NCBI RefSeq assembly: GCF_950295315.1
Contig: NC_080164.1
Location: 60,730,003 to 60,794,002 of the forward strand
DNA from: Erinaceus europaeus
Taxonomy: Eukaryota; Chordata; Mammalia; Eulipotyphla; Erinaceidae
Direction: 5' to 3'
Length of the DNA stretch: 64,000 nucleotides
The first letter of the stretch is position 1. Each line of letters opens with the position of its first letter. The notes under the pieces are model-generated. The model saw only the letters and a list, made by a program, of their open reading frames with translations. It searched no databases and had not been told where the DNA came from. A program made the position numbers and the translations under genes. Shown here piece by piece: positions 37,946 through 51,161 of this stretch.

Positions 37946-38118
37946 TTATCATGTAGCAAGGCCCCTAATGTTTATAAGTGAACAAGTCATTCAGGATCTT
38001 GGGTCCAGTAACAGACTCCAATAACCAAAATAACTGTTGTTCCCATCTCTTCATCAGTAACACCTAAAAGCTTTTTTCAGATGTAATTTCAAACACAGTT
38101 TTCAGGAAGGGAGATAAA

Positions 38119-38119
38119 G

Positions 38120-38186
<67 letters not shown>

Positions 38187-38362
38187 AGAGAGAAAGAAAT
38201 TGAGAGAGGAAGAAAGACAAGAAGGAAGGAAGGAAGGAAGGAAGGAAGGAAGGAAGGAAGGAAGGAAGGGAGGAAGGGAGGAAGAAAGAGAAAGAAACTG
38301 AGAGAGGAAGAAAGACAAAAAGGAAGGAAGGAAGGGAGGGAGGAAGGGAGGGAGGGAGGAAG
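38119..38362. repeat. Compound purine microsatellite (GAAA)n (GGAA)n (GGGA)n
   Basis: (GAAA)~17 at 38119-38187, (GGAA)~14 at 38222-38275, then mixed GGGA/GGAA to 38362. The unit 'agagaggaagaaagacaa(ga)agg' occurs twice, showing a local duplication within the array. Confidence 0.95.
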
Positions 38363-38371
38363 GGTCAGTCA

Positions 38372-38580
38372 GTCCCAGGCCAGGAGATGGCTCACTTAGT
38401 AGAGGACAAACTTTATTATGCCCAAGGACCCAGGTTCCAGCTCTCAAGCACCACATGAGAACACCAAGCATGGAGAAAAGTTTCATGCAAGAGGAAAACT
38501 TCAGGACCACTGAAGCAGTGCTTTAATGGCTATTTTCTCTCCTCTCTTTCTCTCTCCCACTATAAAAAAAAAAAAATGTT
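38372..38580 (+). mobile_element. tRNA-derived SINE
   Basis: 'ggccaggagatggctcacttagtagagg..caaggacccaggttccagctc' head, 'ctgaagcagtgctttaatgg' body, A tail at 38564-38576. The purine microsatellite abuts its 5' side. Confidence 0.7.
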
Positions 38581-39419
38581 TTAAATAAGAGTCCAATGGA
38601 AGTGATGGAATCACATAGGCAAGAAATCACTGCAAAGAAAATACAGATGGCAGAGAGAATATGAATGTTTAACTCAAATTTACAGTTCTCCACTTAAGTC
38701 CTCAACTATCAAAGGCAAAATACATAAACAATCCCTTTCTTCCAGCTACATAACTGCACCTACCTTTGTTCAGTTAAGTACATTCACTTATCTCTAAGGT
38801 GCTCAGCAATGCACTGAGTTGAGATGGTGAGAACTTTACTGTAAAACTGGGAATTGGTAAACAAAGTCAGGACACCTAGGGCCTACTGGAAAACAAGAGT
38901 TTTTATTTTTGGCATGCCAGACCCAAAATTGGCTAATGTCAAAAAGCTTCTGGACCCTGACGTGCTGTAAGATTTCCTTTTTATAAAGAAAAGTTGACAA
39001 AAAAAATAATAATTCACAATTATGCATACAAGGACTAAGAGATAGGTAGAGGTCATAAAGGTCAAAGGCTGTCAGGACTTTTACAAACACCAGAAGCTGG
39101 CTTTAAATCTGCCAGGGCTTTTACAAATACTAGGAAGAAGAGGGGGTTTCGCTTAGAATTTATGGGTGGTCTGGAGGAGACTGGTACAGTTGCCATTAAC
39201 TTTATTACTCACTACTACCTGGAAGCCACTCAAAGATGGGATGAAGGAGTTTCAGAAGCTGTGCTGAAAAGCCAACAGTGTCCAGCATTTCTGAACTTGA
39301 TACGTTCAGGAGATGGTCTGGAAAGGATTTTTATGGCAGATCCAGACCACAAAGAGACTTTCCTTCTTGAGGTATACCTATCCTTAATTGCCCTAGTTGA
39401 TAATTCTCTCTCTTTTTAA
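38581..39419. other. Intron 1 DNA with one unclassified open stretch
   Basis: No repeat family recognised. A plus-strand 85-codon ORF at 39162-39419 has less biased composition than its neighbours ('YYLEATQRWDEGVSEAVL'), but I do not recognise it. It could be an ancient repeat or a processed-gene relic, or chance. Confidence 0.35.
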
Positions 39420-39560
39420 ATTAACTTAATAATGAGAAATATAGGAGGAGAGAGACAGAGAAAGAACCAGACATTACTCTGGTACATGTGTTGCCGGGGA
39501 TTGAACTCATGCTTGAGAGTCTAGCACTTGAAAAATTGGACTACCTCCTGGACCATGTTG
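39420..39560 (-). mobile_element. SINE, C type
   Basis: 'ataggaggagagagacagagaaagaaccagacattactctggtacatgtgttgccggggattgaactcatg' in reverse; the head ('gacta..') is degraded. Confidence 0.8.
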
Positions 39561-39710
39561 GTAATTCTCTAAATGAGGCTCCCTGAATTATGCTAATGTT
39601 CTCCCATAACTCAAAAACAGGCACACATATAATCATTCCACACAACCACAAATAACTTTCAAGTATTTTTGAGCCATTAAGTCAATGCTTTATACTATTA
39701 ACAGAATTTA

Positions 39711-39785
39711 TTGGATTATCGGAAAAGTCATAATGCATTTTTGCATAGAAAAATATTTAAAAATGTGAATTTTCCGACAACCCAA
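39711..39785. mobile_element. Mariner-type MITE (75 bp)
   Basis: Terminal inverted repeats: left TTGGATTATCGGAAAAGTCA and, read from the other end, TTGGGTTGTCGGAAAATTCA. TA dinucleotides flank it (39709-39710 and 39786-39787). The short AT-rich middle makes a near-palindrome. Size, TIR start and TA target match Tc1/mariner-derived MITEs. It has no coding capacity. Confidence 0.85.
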
Positions 39786-39999
39786 TAACATTACCTAGAT
39801 TTTTAATCACTAGAAAACTGATTATAAACTCCCCCAAGTCATGCCATAGCTCAAGCCATGCACGAAGACTAGAGTATTATGAACTAGACCTTTGTCCAGT
39901 TTTGCCTAAGAAACTCAGATCCTAGACAGGCACATTGATGATTCCTCTTCTGAGAAAAATAACTAACGGTTATACAGTCAAGTCCAGTGATAAGCCTTC

Positions 40000-40185
40000 C
40001 CCTACATTATCACTACTTCTTGCCACAACCCCCTGAGATGATGGTCACCATTGGCATTTTATTACTGAGTAGAATAAAGATGGAGAAATTAATTACCCGA
40101 GCTCATCCACCTTGCATGTGAGGATTTTAGATACAAACCCACCTCTGAGATGATCTTCCCACTGCACTAGCCTGCTTCTAATCCC
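40000..40185 (+). mobile_element. MIR SINE remnant
   Basis: 'ttattactgagtagaataaagatggagaaattaattacccgagctcatccacc..caaacccacctctgag..ctgcactagcctgc' follows MIR order. Strongly diverged. Confidence 0.6.
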
Positions 40186-40841
40186 CCAAGAGTCTGGTAC
40201 TTAGTCAGTACTCCATTAGTAATGAATTAAGCCAAAAGAGAGAGTAAGCCTTAGGATTTTTCTGACTGAGGGAGTTTCCTCACTGCACCCACTGTAGGGA
40301 CTCAGTGACAGCCAGCGGGGAGCTCTGGAATGATGCTCTCCCTTGGCCTAGGCCAGCAACACCCAGGTGAGCAGCCAGTGTTCGACCCCTCCCACTCCTC
40401 TCTGCTCCAGATTCCCAGCTGGATCCCTGAGGTAATTAAGAATGTGGCTACCGCCAGAGAAGCTTTGGAAAGGAGAAGAGAACAGTCTGTGCCTGTGGGA
40501 GTTTGTTCCCCGAGGTCCCCGCAGTAATTTCGTTTGTGTCTGGCTTCCTATAAACAAAGCAGAACAATGAGAGGAAGGAATACCAAGAGGCACCAGAGCA
40601 AGCCGGTAAGGAAAGGAAGTTTGTGGTGGACGGCGGCAGGGCGGATCCCCGCCTCTGGTTTGCTGCAGCTGGGGAGAGGCTAGCTGCCGGTATGCTCAAG
40701 GCTCTCCAAGGAGAAAAGAAAAAAAAAAGTTTCTAAGGGAGGGGGTTCTCATTTCTTTTCACTTGCCCCCACCAATAGCAATGAATCTGGGTTGGCTTAA
40801 GAAGAAAGCATCACCGGCCAACAGTTGTGGCACCCTTGCAG

Positions 40842-40876
40842 AAAGAAAGAAAGAAAGAAAGGAAAGAAAGAAAGAA

Positions 40877-40940
<64 letters not shown>

Positions 40941-40945
40941 AAAAG
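40842..40945. repeat. Microsatellite (GAAA)n beside the CpG island
   Basis: About 25 copies with small interruptions, on the exon 1-proximal end of intron 1, starting within 'tggcacccttgca'. Confidence 0.97.
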
Positions 40946-40979
40946 AAAAACCGAGTCTCTTACTAAAACCGTTCTTCCC

Positions 40980-42720
<1,741 letters not shown>

Positions 42721-43331
42721 TGCCAGCCACAAAGAAAACCGCCTGCTATTTGAAGGGATTGAAGTTCTGGGGAGATGGGCTAGGGGGAACCTGCACGTCC
42801 ACGTGTGCTTTGGAGAGGTGGGAAAAGTCTTGTGCACAAAGATGTATAGTTTCCAAAATAAATAAAAAGGGAGATTGAGAAGGAACGTTTAAGAAAACCC
42901 TAAAGCTCTGAAAAAGGGTTAATAAAGGCTTCAGGGCACTGCTCTTTGGGGACCACCCACCCTCAGGCCTTTGTCTTTTCTAAAAATCCACTACTTTGTG
43001 GAAAAGCTTCAGGAGGAAGATACTGAATCTTTTAGAATTTTATTTTAAAAGCATCAATGCCTTAGGGGTGAAAAATCCTTCATCTCCTGCATCCCCAGGC
43101 CTGGATTTTAAGGTCAGCAATGTCACCTCCCTCTGAGCAAAAAAAGAAAAAAGAAAGAAAAAATTGAGCCCCTTAGGCAAGCTGAAATGCCAGCCAAAGA
43201 GATTTCCATTTTGCTCTTTGCTGCTGAATGCCTAGTACTTAGTTTCTTTATGATGGTAACTTCCGGAAGCGGGTTATCGCGGACCCATTTCTTCTTGGGC
43301 TTCAAGATCCACCACCACCACCCTTGTTGCT
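42721..43331. other. Upstream flank, no gene seen
   Basis: GC content falls after 42720. No divergent exon was recognised. Confidence 0.5.
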
Positions 43332-43341
43332 CTGCTCTTTT

Positions 43342-44493
43342 CTTCTTCTAGCGTTTGCCCTTCTTCCTTAGCCAGTCAACAGCGTCAGGTTGAGCCTGAT
43401 GTAGAGTTTCGAGACCTCCTTTGAATCTGGAGAGGTGGCAGTCGTTGACTATGTGGGTCATAGTCTGTCTGGAGCCGCAGGGGCAGTTCGAGTCGTCTCT
43501 GGCTCCCCAGTGATGGAACATAGCGGCGCACCGGCCATGGCCTGTTCGATAGCGATTGAGGAGGGCCCAATCATAACGTGCTAGGTCAAAGCCGGGTTGG
43601 CGCTTGCAGGGGTCTGTGATGAGGTGTTTGTTCTTTACCTCAGCTGACTGCCAACTCTGTTTCCAAGAGTCTGGAACAGAGAAGTTCAGTGTAGGCGTAG
43701 GGGACCAGATTGGATGACAAGACGTCAAGCATTGGACAGGGTGGGCGAAGATATCCGCGTATATTGGCAGGTCCAGTGGAGCGTAGACGTGGGAAATGAA
43801 CTTAGATGATGAATATCTGGCGGGGCGATGTTGCTAAGAACTGGCAGCCATGGAACCGGGGTGGAACGGATGGTTCCAGAAATTATCCTCATGGAGGAAT
43901 ATAATTTGGAATCGACCAAGTGGACATGAGGGCTACGGAACCATACTGGGGCACAGTATTCTGCAGTGGAATAGCATAATGCCAGAGAGGATGATCGTAG
44001 TGTGGAAGCGCTCGCGCCCCATGAGGAGCTGGCCAGTCTTGCAATGATGTTATTCCTCGCGCCCACCTTTGCTGCAGTTTTTATGAGATGTTCGTGTAAT
44101 GACAGGGTGCGATTGAGAGTAATGCCAAGATAGACTGGCTGGGCTTCATGCCCGATTCTTGTATCGCCAAGCTGCACATTAAGCTCACGCGAGGCCGAGG
44201 CATGGTGTAGATGGAAAACAGATGATACCGTTTTTGCAGTGCTAGGGATTAGTCGCCATTTTTTACAGTAATCAGATATCAGAGACATGTCTTTCGTGAG
44301 TGTTTCCTCGAGGATGTCGAACTTGGATGCCTGAGTTGCACAGCAGATGTCATTGGCGTAGATGAACTTCCTTGAAGAAGTTTCTGGAAGGTCATTGATG
44401 TAACTATTAAATAGCGTAGGAGCCAGAACAGAGCCCTGGGGGAGGCCACTTGAGACAAGTCTCCATCTGCTAGACTTGTCACCCAGATGTACC
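43342..44493 (-). mobile_element. Vingi retrotransposon, 5'-truncated copy
   Basis: Minus-strand copy covering the distal RT domain through the C-terminus. It ends in the GAA-rich tail at 43342-43350. Target duplication 'ctgctctttt' at 43332-43341 and 44494-44503. By eye it is about 95% identical to the plus copy where they overlap. It preserves the join that the L1 interrupts in the other copy. Confidence 0.94.
43348..44493 (-). pseudogene. Vingi ORF fragment (RT domain to C-terminus), decayed
   Basis: Frames change near 44280 and 43727, and a small deletion lies at about 43805. Readable parts: 'LISDYCKKWRLIPSTAKT', 'PVYLGITLNRTLSLHEHL' and 'YSTAEYCAPVWFRSPHV', then 'RYRTGHGRCAAMFHHWGA' and the C-x-C-x7-H-x4-C motif with 'HIVNDCHLSRFKGGLE'. 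The catalytic box reads YAND (about 44350-44361), as in the other copy. Not functional. Confidence 0.9.
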
Positions 44494-44549
44494 CTGCTCT
44501 TTTGTGAAGAAGTCTCAGTAGAATCATCTCTGAGCTGAGGTGAGCTGAA

Positions 44550-44740
44550 AATGGGGGGGACGAGCTTGCCTTAAGAAATGGGGTGAATTGAATGGGTCAG
44601 CAAAATTGCCATGTGTACCATCACCCAGGTTCAAGCCCAGTCCCTTCACATTGTAGGAGCTTGGGTGCTGTGGTCTAGTGCTATGGTCTCTGTCTGTCTT
44701 GTTCTCTGCCTCAGTATGCGAAAATGAGCTCTGAGCAGAG
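44550..44740 (+). mobile_element. Probable tRNA-derived SINE, diverged
   Basis: 'cacccaggttcaagcccagtcccttcac' looks like the B-box region, followed by 'gctatggtctctgtctgtcttgttctc'. Tail not clear. Confidence 0.45.
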
Positions 44741-44934
44741 AAGCCCTGAAGGATGATGGGGGGGGGGGGGATACAAAAGAAAAGAAATGGGAGATGGGCC
44801 TATTTGGTCCTGGACATGTCCTGGTAAAGTCTAGACACTGGGAAAGAGGCAGGCAAGAACTGCAGAAGCCTACCTCATGGGGCTTCAGAAAACCTGGATG
44901 CACAGAGAGAATCATTTCCATCTGGTATGGAGAT

Positions 44935-45078
44935 ATAGATAGAGATAGAGATATATAGATACAGATAATCAGAGCACTGCTCAGCTCTGGCCAATAGTGG
45001 TGCGGCGGATTGAACCTGGGACTTTGGAGCCTCAGACAGGAGAGTCTTTTTGCAGAACCATCATGCTATCTACTCTTG
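44935..45078 (-). mobile_element. SINE, B type, with (GATA)-like tail
   Basis: 'aatcagagcactgctcagctctggccaatagtggtgcggcggattgaacctggg..cagaaccatcatgctatctac' in reverse. The A-rich tail has become GATA/GAGATA repeats at 44934-44967. Confidence 0.88.
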
Positions 45079-46045
45079 GAGGTGATGTTTATCCATCCTT
45101 CCAGCAGTTGGTTACTGTTTATCCCCTTATAAAGCTTCCACATGTTAAAAAATGATTAGATGAGTGTTTCCGAGATCTAACTTCCCAGAGTGCAAAGATG
45201 AGGACCTCTCAATTAGATGGCCTGCAAGTTCCCTTCAGTTTGACAAATTTTTAGCAAGGTTTCAGTATGACTAGATCCCTGATCCCTTAGAAAACATTCT
45301 GTTGTAAATTCTTTTTCTTTTCCTTTGAGATGTGAATCATCATACTAGTTTGAAACCCAGTAATGTCCTTTTCCAAGATCTGGGAGGCATTTAAAGCGTT
45401 ATCAGCAAAGAAGACAGTTGTTCCTCTCTGTCCTCTCTGGGAAGATAGAAGCCTAACTTCAAGAAGTTCTGGTTGGCATGTGCAGTTGGCCTAATTACAT
45501 TGACAGAGTCTCCTTCAAGCCTTGTCCCATATCTTTCAGTATTTGTTTACTATCATTCCCAGCAGTAAAATACCTCTCTTGTCTTTTTACAACTGAGTTT
45601 AGTATTTCTCCTACTGTAATAGTTTTTAAAGTCTTCCTTGACTGCTCAACTATGTCCAGTGAAATTTTTCTTCAACGTCTCCCTTTCCTGTGCAGAGAGG
45701 CTCTTCTCAACACAGTTCTCAAGTTCACTTTTGGCATAGGAAAGGAAAATATTAGTCCTGTTTCTGGTTCTTATAAACTCTTGCCTACAAACAAAATCAT
45801 CTAATTTTACTAACCCTCAGGAAGCTAGAGATAAATGTCCATGAAGTGCCAAAGATCCAGCTTTATTGACACTGATACTATTGTTAGCTCCTTAACTAGA
45901 AATAGGAACTACCACCTCTGCTTACTTCTCCATCACAGCTTTGTTCTTCATGAGGAAGAAGGAAACCAAAGAAAATTATCTCCACAAATTCATGTACAAA
46001 AGCAGCTGTTTACTATTATACTAGATCACCACAGAGAGCATTTGT
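45079..46045. other. Upstream flank, no gene seen
   Basis: A 108-codon plus-strand ORF (45478-45804) is not recognisable as a gene and lacks supporting context. Confidence 0.45.
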
Positions 46046-46175
46046 TTGTTTAGAAAGAGGCAAAGAAAGGAAGGGGGGAGGGGGAGAGAGAGACCACAGC
46101 ACTGAAACTTCCTTCAAAGCTGGGTCATGAATAGGGCACAGCAGATGCTACCCAAGTGAGCTATTCCGCTGACCC
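46046..46175 (-). mobile_element. SINE, diverged
   Basis: 'agaaagaggcaaagaaagg..gagagagagaccacagcactgaaacttcc..gctgggtcatgaatagggcacagcag' in reverse SINE order. Confidence 0.6.
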
Positions 46176-46373
46176 ACTTCAATGATGTTTTAATGTGTCC
46201 AATATTGGTCACTAGTTCCAGGCAATTATTGAGCCAATATTGTTGAATCATTGCTTATAATTCTTCATAACCTCCCACTAAGGGGAGTGGGGAGAGGGTA
46301 AACCCCCATACTTTGTTTATGAAGTATGGGTGCACCTGAGGGTATATCTCTTCTCTGATTAAATCTCCAGAGG

Positions 46374-46490
46374 GCAAAGGAGATAGCATAATGGCTACCC
46401 AGAGAGACTCTGATGCTTAAGGCTCCAAAGTTCCAGGTTTAATTCCATATACCACCATAACCCAGAACTGAGCAGTGCTGTGGGAAAAAA
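46374..46490 (+). mobile_element. SINE, B type
   Basis: 'caaaggagatagcataatggctaccc..gactctgatgcttaaggctcc..ccaggtttaattcc..accaccataacccagaactgagcagtgctgtgg' then an A run. Confidence 0.85.
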
Positions 46491-47184
46491 AATTTTTTCA
46501 AATGCATTTGTTACCTTAAGCTTCCACATTTCTTCGAGATAAAAACTAATCTTAAGTAGTTCTATTCTTTCAGTCAGTACTCCACATAGGTCTACTACAG
46601 GCAATATAGAGACCTGCATTCACAAACTCAAGATCTATGTTAAAGAATATGTGATTATTACTTAAGTCATTGAATTGGAGGGGAGATATTTATTGTGCAG
46701 CATAAACATAATAGTTATCTGATATGATTCCCTTCCTTAATCCTGTCAGTAGCATCTAAGTACTTGAAAGACCCAAGCCATCCATATTCCTTAGCAGAGC
46801 ACATAAAATGGGAATAATCTGGTCCTTAATTACTGTTCCACTCCCACCATATCTTGCCTCATATTTCATACTTTTTCTAATGCCAAATTACCAATAGCAC
46901 CCAGTGTATATATTTTTTTCATACATAGAATGACCTCCTGCTTCTTTCCCTTGGACAACTTCCACTAGATTCTCTGGTGTTATAATATTTTCCATATATA
47001 TGATAGTGACCTGGATTCTCCAGCAAAGCAGGGATTAGTCTTCCTTCCTACTTCCATAATTTCCAATGCATAACACTTAACACAGCACTCCAGTGCTCAG
47101 TACTTAACACAGAATATATAGGAAACTGTAGGGAAAAGCTCAATCCCAGCAGAAGAATTTAGCTACAGTCAGAATTTACATTCT
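46491..47184. other. Upstream flank, no gene seen
   Basis: A weak MIR/L2-like tail ('ttccaatgcataacacttaacacagcac') lies at about 47060-47110. Confidence 0.4.
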
Positions 47185-47408
47185 CGGGGCCAGGTGATGG
47201 CGCACCTGGTTGAGCGCACATGTTACAGGGCACAACGACCCAGGTTCAAGCCCCCAGTCCCCACCTGCAGGGGGAAATCTTTGCGAGTCGTGAAGCAGGG
47301 TTGCAGGGTCTTTCTGTCTCTTTCTCTCTCTGTCTCCCCCTTCCTCTCGATTTCTGACTGTCTCTGTCCAATGAATAAATAAAGATAATAAAAATTTTTT
47401 TTGAAAAA
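47185..47408 (+). mobile_element. SINE, A-short type, well preserved
   Basis: 'ggggccaggtgatggcgcacctggttgagcgcac..cccaggttcaagcccccagtccccacctgcaggggg' to 'tccaatgaataaataaag' plus tail. Target duplication 'aatttacattctc' on both sides. Confidence 0.95.
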
Positions 47409-47796
47409 AAATTTACATTCTCTCTTTGCTGCTTTCTCCAAACCTTACAGACTCTGCCATACCCCACAGAACTCTCTGTGCAGTAAAAGATGCTATCAAG
47501 AGCATTGCTAAGTATATCTCAAATGCCTTATTATTATAACACTGCACTCTAGTATATGTGGTTTCTTGGCAAAGCATTAGTTTTAATCTTATAGGCACTA
47601 TGAATTATTCATTTGGTTATGCATATTCCACTTTGCACTGGCTGCTGGGAAGTCAGATCTAAACTTGTGACCCATCTGCAGTAATTCAGATAAGACTTAA
47701 GGAATATGATTTGCTCATAAGTTGACTTTACTAACTTGCTCTCAAAGTTCTACTTCCTAATTTCTTCTTTTGAAGTTTCTTCCATATATCTGTTTT

Positions 47797-47980
47797 TAAT
47801 GTTTTAAAATTTATTATTGGAAAGAGAGAGAGATTGAGGGGTGGGGAAGATAGACATCTGCAGTCCTGCTTCACCACTTGTGAAGCTTTCCTTCTGCAGG
47901 TGAGGACCAGGGGCTTGAACCTAAGTCCTTGTGCACTGTAATGTGAGTATTTAACCAGGTGTCCCACTGCCTGACCCCTC
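47797..47980 (-). mobile_element. SINE, A-short type
   Basis: Reverse copy from 'taaaatttattattgg' to 'aaccaggtgtcccactgcctgacccc'. Short flanking match 'cttcc(a/g)(t)atat' may be the target duplication. Confidence 0.88.
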
Positions 47981-47983
47981 TTC

Positions 47984-48090
47984 CGGATATATATATATAT
48001 ATATTATATATTATATATGTATATATCTGTAACTTACCTATTTTGAAACACACACATACACACACATACACACATACACAAACACACGTA
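47984..48090. repeat. (AT)n and (CA)n microsatellites
   Basis: TA-rich tract at 47984-48026 and CA-rich tract at 48048-48090, separated by about 20 bp. Confidence 0.92.
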
Positions 48091-48263
48091 AAGCAGAAAC
48101 GAAGGAAAAAAGGAAGTCAAAAGGAGGTCCTTTCTTTAATCATAGACCCTGTAATACGTCTCATTTACTTGGTATCTTCTCCCTCTGTTATGCTCTAAAC
48201 TATGTGAAAACAAGGCCTACTTCCTGGAGTAGCACTAAATTTAAAAAAGGGGGGAAGGGATCA

Positions 48264-48470
48264 GGGGACAGGTGGTGATGCACCTGGTTGAGCACACATG
48301 CTACAATGTACAAGGACCTGAGTTCAAGCCCCTGGCCCCTACATATAGGAGGAAAGCTACACAAGTGATGAAGCAGGGCTTCAGGTGTCTCTGTCTCTCC
48401 TCCCCTTCCCTCTCAATTTCTGGCTATCTCTGTCCAATAAATAAATAAAAATAATATTTTTTAAAAGAGA
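48264..48470 (+). mobile_element. SINE, A-short type
   Basis: 'gggacaggtggtgatgcacctggttgagcacac..ctgagttcaagcccctgg' to 'tgtccaataaataaataaa'. Confidence 0.9.
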
Positions 48471-48807
48471 GAGGATCATATTTACTTAAAACTTTTAATC
48501 AAAAATTGCATTTCTCTTTGTTTGGAATGCTTTACCACCTGCTGCATATATGCAAGAATTCCTTTCTTAAAATATTTATTACTGTTTAATATATTCTATT
48601 TTGAAAGCCAGAAAAATACTATGAAGTTTAGTAAATTTCCAACATTGTTCAAGTGTAGCCTAATACGGTATATTCATGAGTTAGCCCCAACTTTTGCAAA
48701 GTACATTCAGGCCATGAGTTTATTCAATGATGCCAGATAAGAAACTTGCTGTGTGAGCAAGTGTTGTGTCAAATAACACAAATAGCTATTGAAAACACTC
48801 TATATTG

Positions 48808-49003
48808 GGGCCAGTGGTGGCACAATGCTAAAGAACCCAGGTTCAAGCTCCCAGTCCCTACCTGCAGGGAGAAAGCTTTGTGAGTGATGATGCAGGGCTG
48901 CAGATGTCTCTCTGTCTCTCTCCTTCTCAATATCTCCCTATCCTCTCAATTTCTGGCTGTATCTATCCAATAAATAATAAATAAATATAATAAAAATATT
49001 TTT
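48808..49003 (+). mobile_element. SINE, A-short type, head deletion
   Basis: 'ggggccagtggtggcac' joins directly to 'aaagaacccaggttcaagc', so part of the tRNA D/anticodon region is missing. Target duplication 'gaaaacact' on both sides. Confidence 0.9.
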
Positions 49004-50207
49004 TAAAAGAAAACACTATTTCGCTTTACCAAGAGTCAATTTCCCAGGCAATCCTTCAAAACTCAACAGAAGTACATTTACTTTCAGCTTTATTACCTAA
49101 TTCAGAGTACAGATCCACAGAAGATAGCCATGTCTTCTGGAAGGTAGCTGGGCATTCCAGCAGTAACAGACACCTCTGACAAGTGTTATGATAGATGCCT
49201 CCAAAACACACTTCCACTTTCCCTTTAACCAGCCCCACAGATGAAGCTCGTAGGAGCTTGATGGCCTATATGGTATTTTGTTCTGTCAGTTATTATGGAA
49301 TAACCTGAAACAACTAAATGAGAAATTTCAAGTCAGTCTGACTTCAATGTGTTGCCTTATAGAAACAGCGGTTCTCCTTCATCTCCAGAAAAAAGTTCAC
49401 TCTATAGGTGGAGTGAAGTATACATTCCAGGGAGGGATAATGGAAGTAAAATGTGTATCAGATAGTTATATTTTCTGCTGCTTGCAAATAAAACAAATAT
49501 ACTCATTCATAATTATTTCTGGAACCATTTATGCTCTTTGCACTGTCAACTCTCCTTCATGTCTCAAGTCCACATATTTTCATTTTTGTTTGTATACTAG
49601 AATAACCTGTGTATTTTGAAACATGCTAGTGCCAGGGCTTGTCCCTAGAAATTTCTAATATAATAAATGTGGGATACAATATGAAAAAATTTTCATGTCA
49701 TTCTGCAGCACAGAAGTTTGAGATTAACTTGTTATAGATGTAAAGTACTATCCAAAAAAAATAGAAATATAGTACAAACAACAAATATAAATTATGGGTA
49801 TAAAGGTTACAGGAATGAAGCTATAAGTGAGAGGATGTTGGTAACCACTAGATACTAGAAGAGCCAAGGAATACATTTTGCTTAGATCCTCTGGAAAAGC
49901 ACAAAATCTTTCTAACACCATGATTTTAGCTCACTAAGTCTCTTTACAGAGTTCTCACCTCCTATGGGTGAATACATTTCTGTTATTTTCAAATTATATA
50001 TCCACAATAGTAATCTAATACAGTACCATTAGGAAGCAAAACACTTCCTTTTTATCTGTTTTGTTATCATTACCACAATCTAGCTAGCTGGCTACTTACT
50101 GATTTTTTTTTTCCTCTTAGAGGTCAGCGACTGATTTGATTCATCGGTGAACACTCTGCCATGCCTGTCCTGTAAAGTGTGGTGGGAGCACAATAAAGGA
50201 TGTACAC
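49004..50207. other. Upstream flank, no gene seen
   Basis: A weak MER5A-like pattern ('cacagaagtttgag' end) is possible at about 49610-49740. No exon recognised. Confidence 0.4.
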
Positions 50208-50483
50208 AGGGGCTAGGAAGTGGTGTATTGTTTAGGCACATACACTATCATGCTCAAGGACCTAGGTTCAAGCCCCTGATCTCTCCCTACAGTGGGAAAG
50301 ATGCCTTATAGAAAGATGTAGGTGTCTTTCTCCCTCTCAAACTCCATCTCCCTTCTCAATTACTCTCTGTCCTATCAAATAAAAAAAAAAATAGAACATC
50401 GGGAAAAAAGAAAAAATAGCCATCGGGACAGTGGATTTGTCACATAAGCATGGCAATAATCCTCGTGACAAAAAAATAAATAA
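50208..50483 (+). mobile_element. SINE, A-long type
   Basis: 'ggggctaggaagtggtgtattgtttagg..cctaggttcaagcccctg' through 'gccatcgggacagtggatttgtc..ggcaataatcctcgtgac' and an A-rich tail. Imperfect target duplication 'ggatgtacaca'/'agatgttcaca'. Confidence 0.88.
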
Positions 50484-50579
50484 AGATGTTCACATACAAT
50501 CTCATGGGTGGGCAGATGGACAGCAAATGCTGAGCACTAAGGAGAAAAATAAATAAATAAAGACTGTTTTTTGAAGAGC

Positions 50580-50835
50580 ACTCTCCGAGGAAAAGGGACA
50601 GGGCACACACACAATGCACAAGTATCTGTGTTCAAGTCTCTGGTCCCCACCTGTAAGGGCAAGCTTCACAAATGGAGCAGTGTTGTAGGAGTCTCTGTCT
50701 CTCTCCCTCTCCCTCTATCTCTGTCTCTTACTTCTATCAAGAAAAAAAGAAAAGACTGTTAGGACTAGTGGAACCATGCAAGCACTGAGCTCCAGTGATA
50801 ACTCTGGTAATGACCAAAAAAAAAAAAAAAAAAAT
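50580..50835 (+). mobile_element. SINE, A-long type, diverged
   Basis: 'aatgcacaagtatctgtgttcaagtctctggtccccacc' to 'aggactagtggaaccatgcaagcactgagctccagtgataactctgg' and an 18-base A tail. The head is partly degraded. Confidence 0.82.
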
Positions 50836-51161
50836 CATTAAATCCCAACATGTCATTGCAGTTCCTTCTTGAAGTAACTTTGAAATGCTGTGAACTCAGG
50901 TGTAAAAGCAGTGCCTGATGAGTGTGGCCTGGGAGGGTAACTTCAGAGGAACTAATATATCCCTGCTTGTCCTTAGTTTTTATTCCCTACACAGAGCTCC
51001 CTAAACTAGACATAGATAGGCATTTCAGAATGGAAAATACTTCTTTACACATTTGCTTACTTTTTCTCCTAATAAGAGAAATCAGTTCCCTGGGGGTATG
51101 CAAGATTTTATTTTATTTTATTTTTTAGTTTTAGTCTATTAAATTATTTGGAAGTTTCTAT

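Noticed and set aside
38064..38510. 148-codon ORF rich in Phe, Leu and Ser
   Set aside because: Translation of the GAAA/GGAA microsatellite plus SINE sequence.
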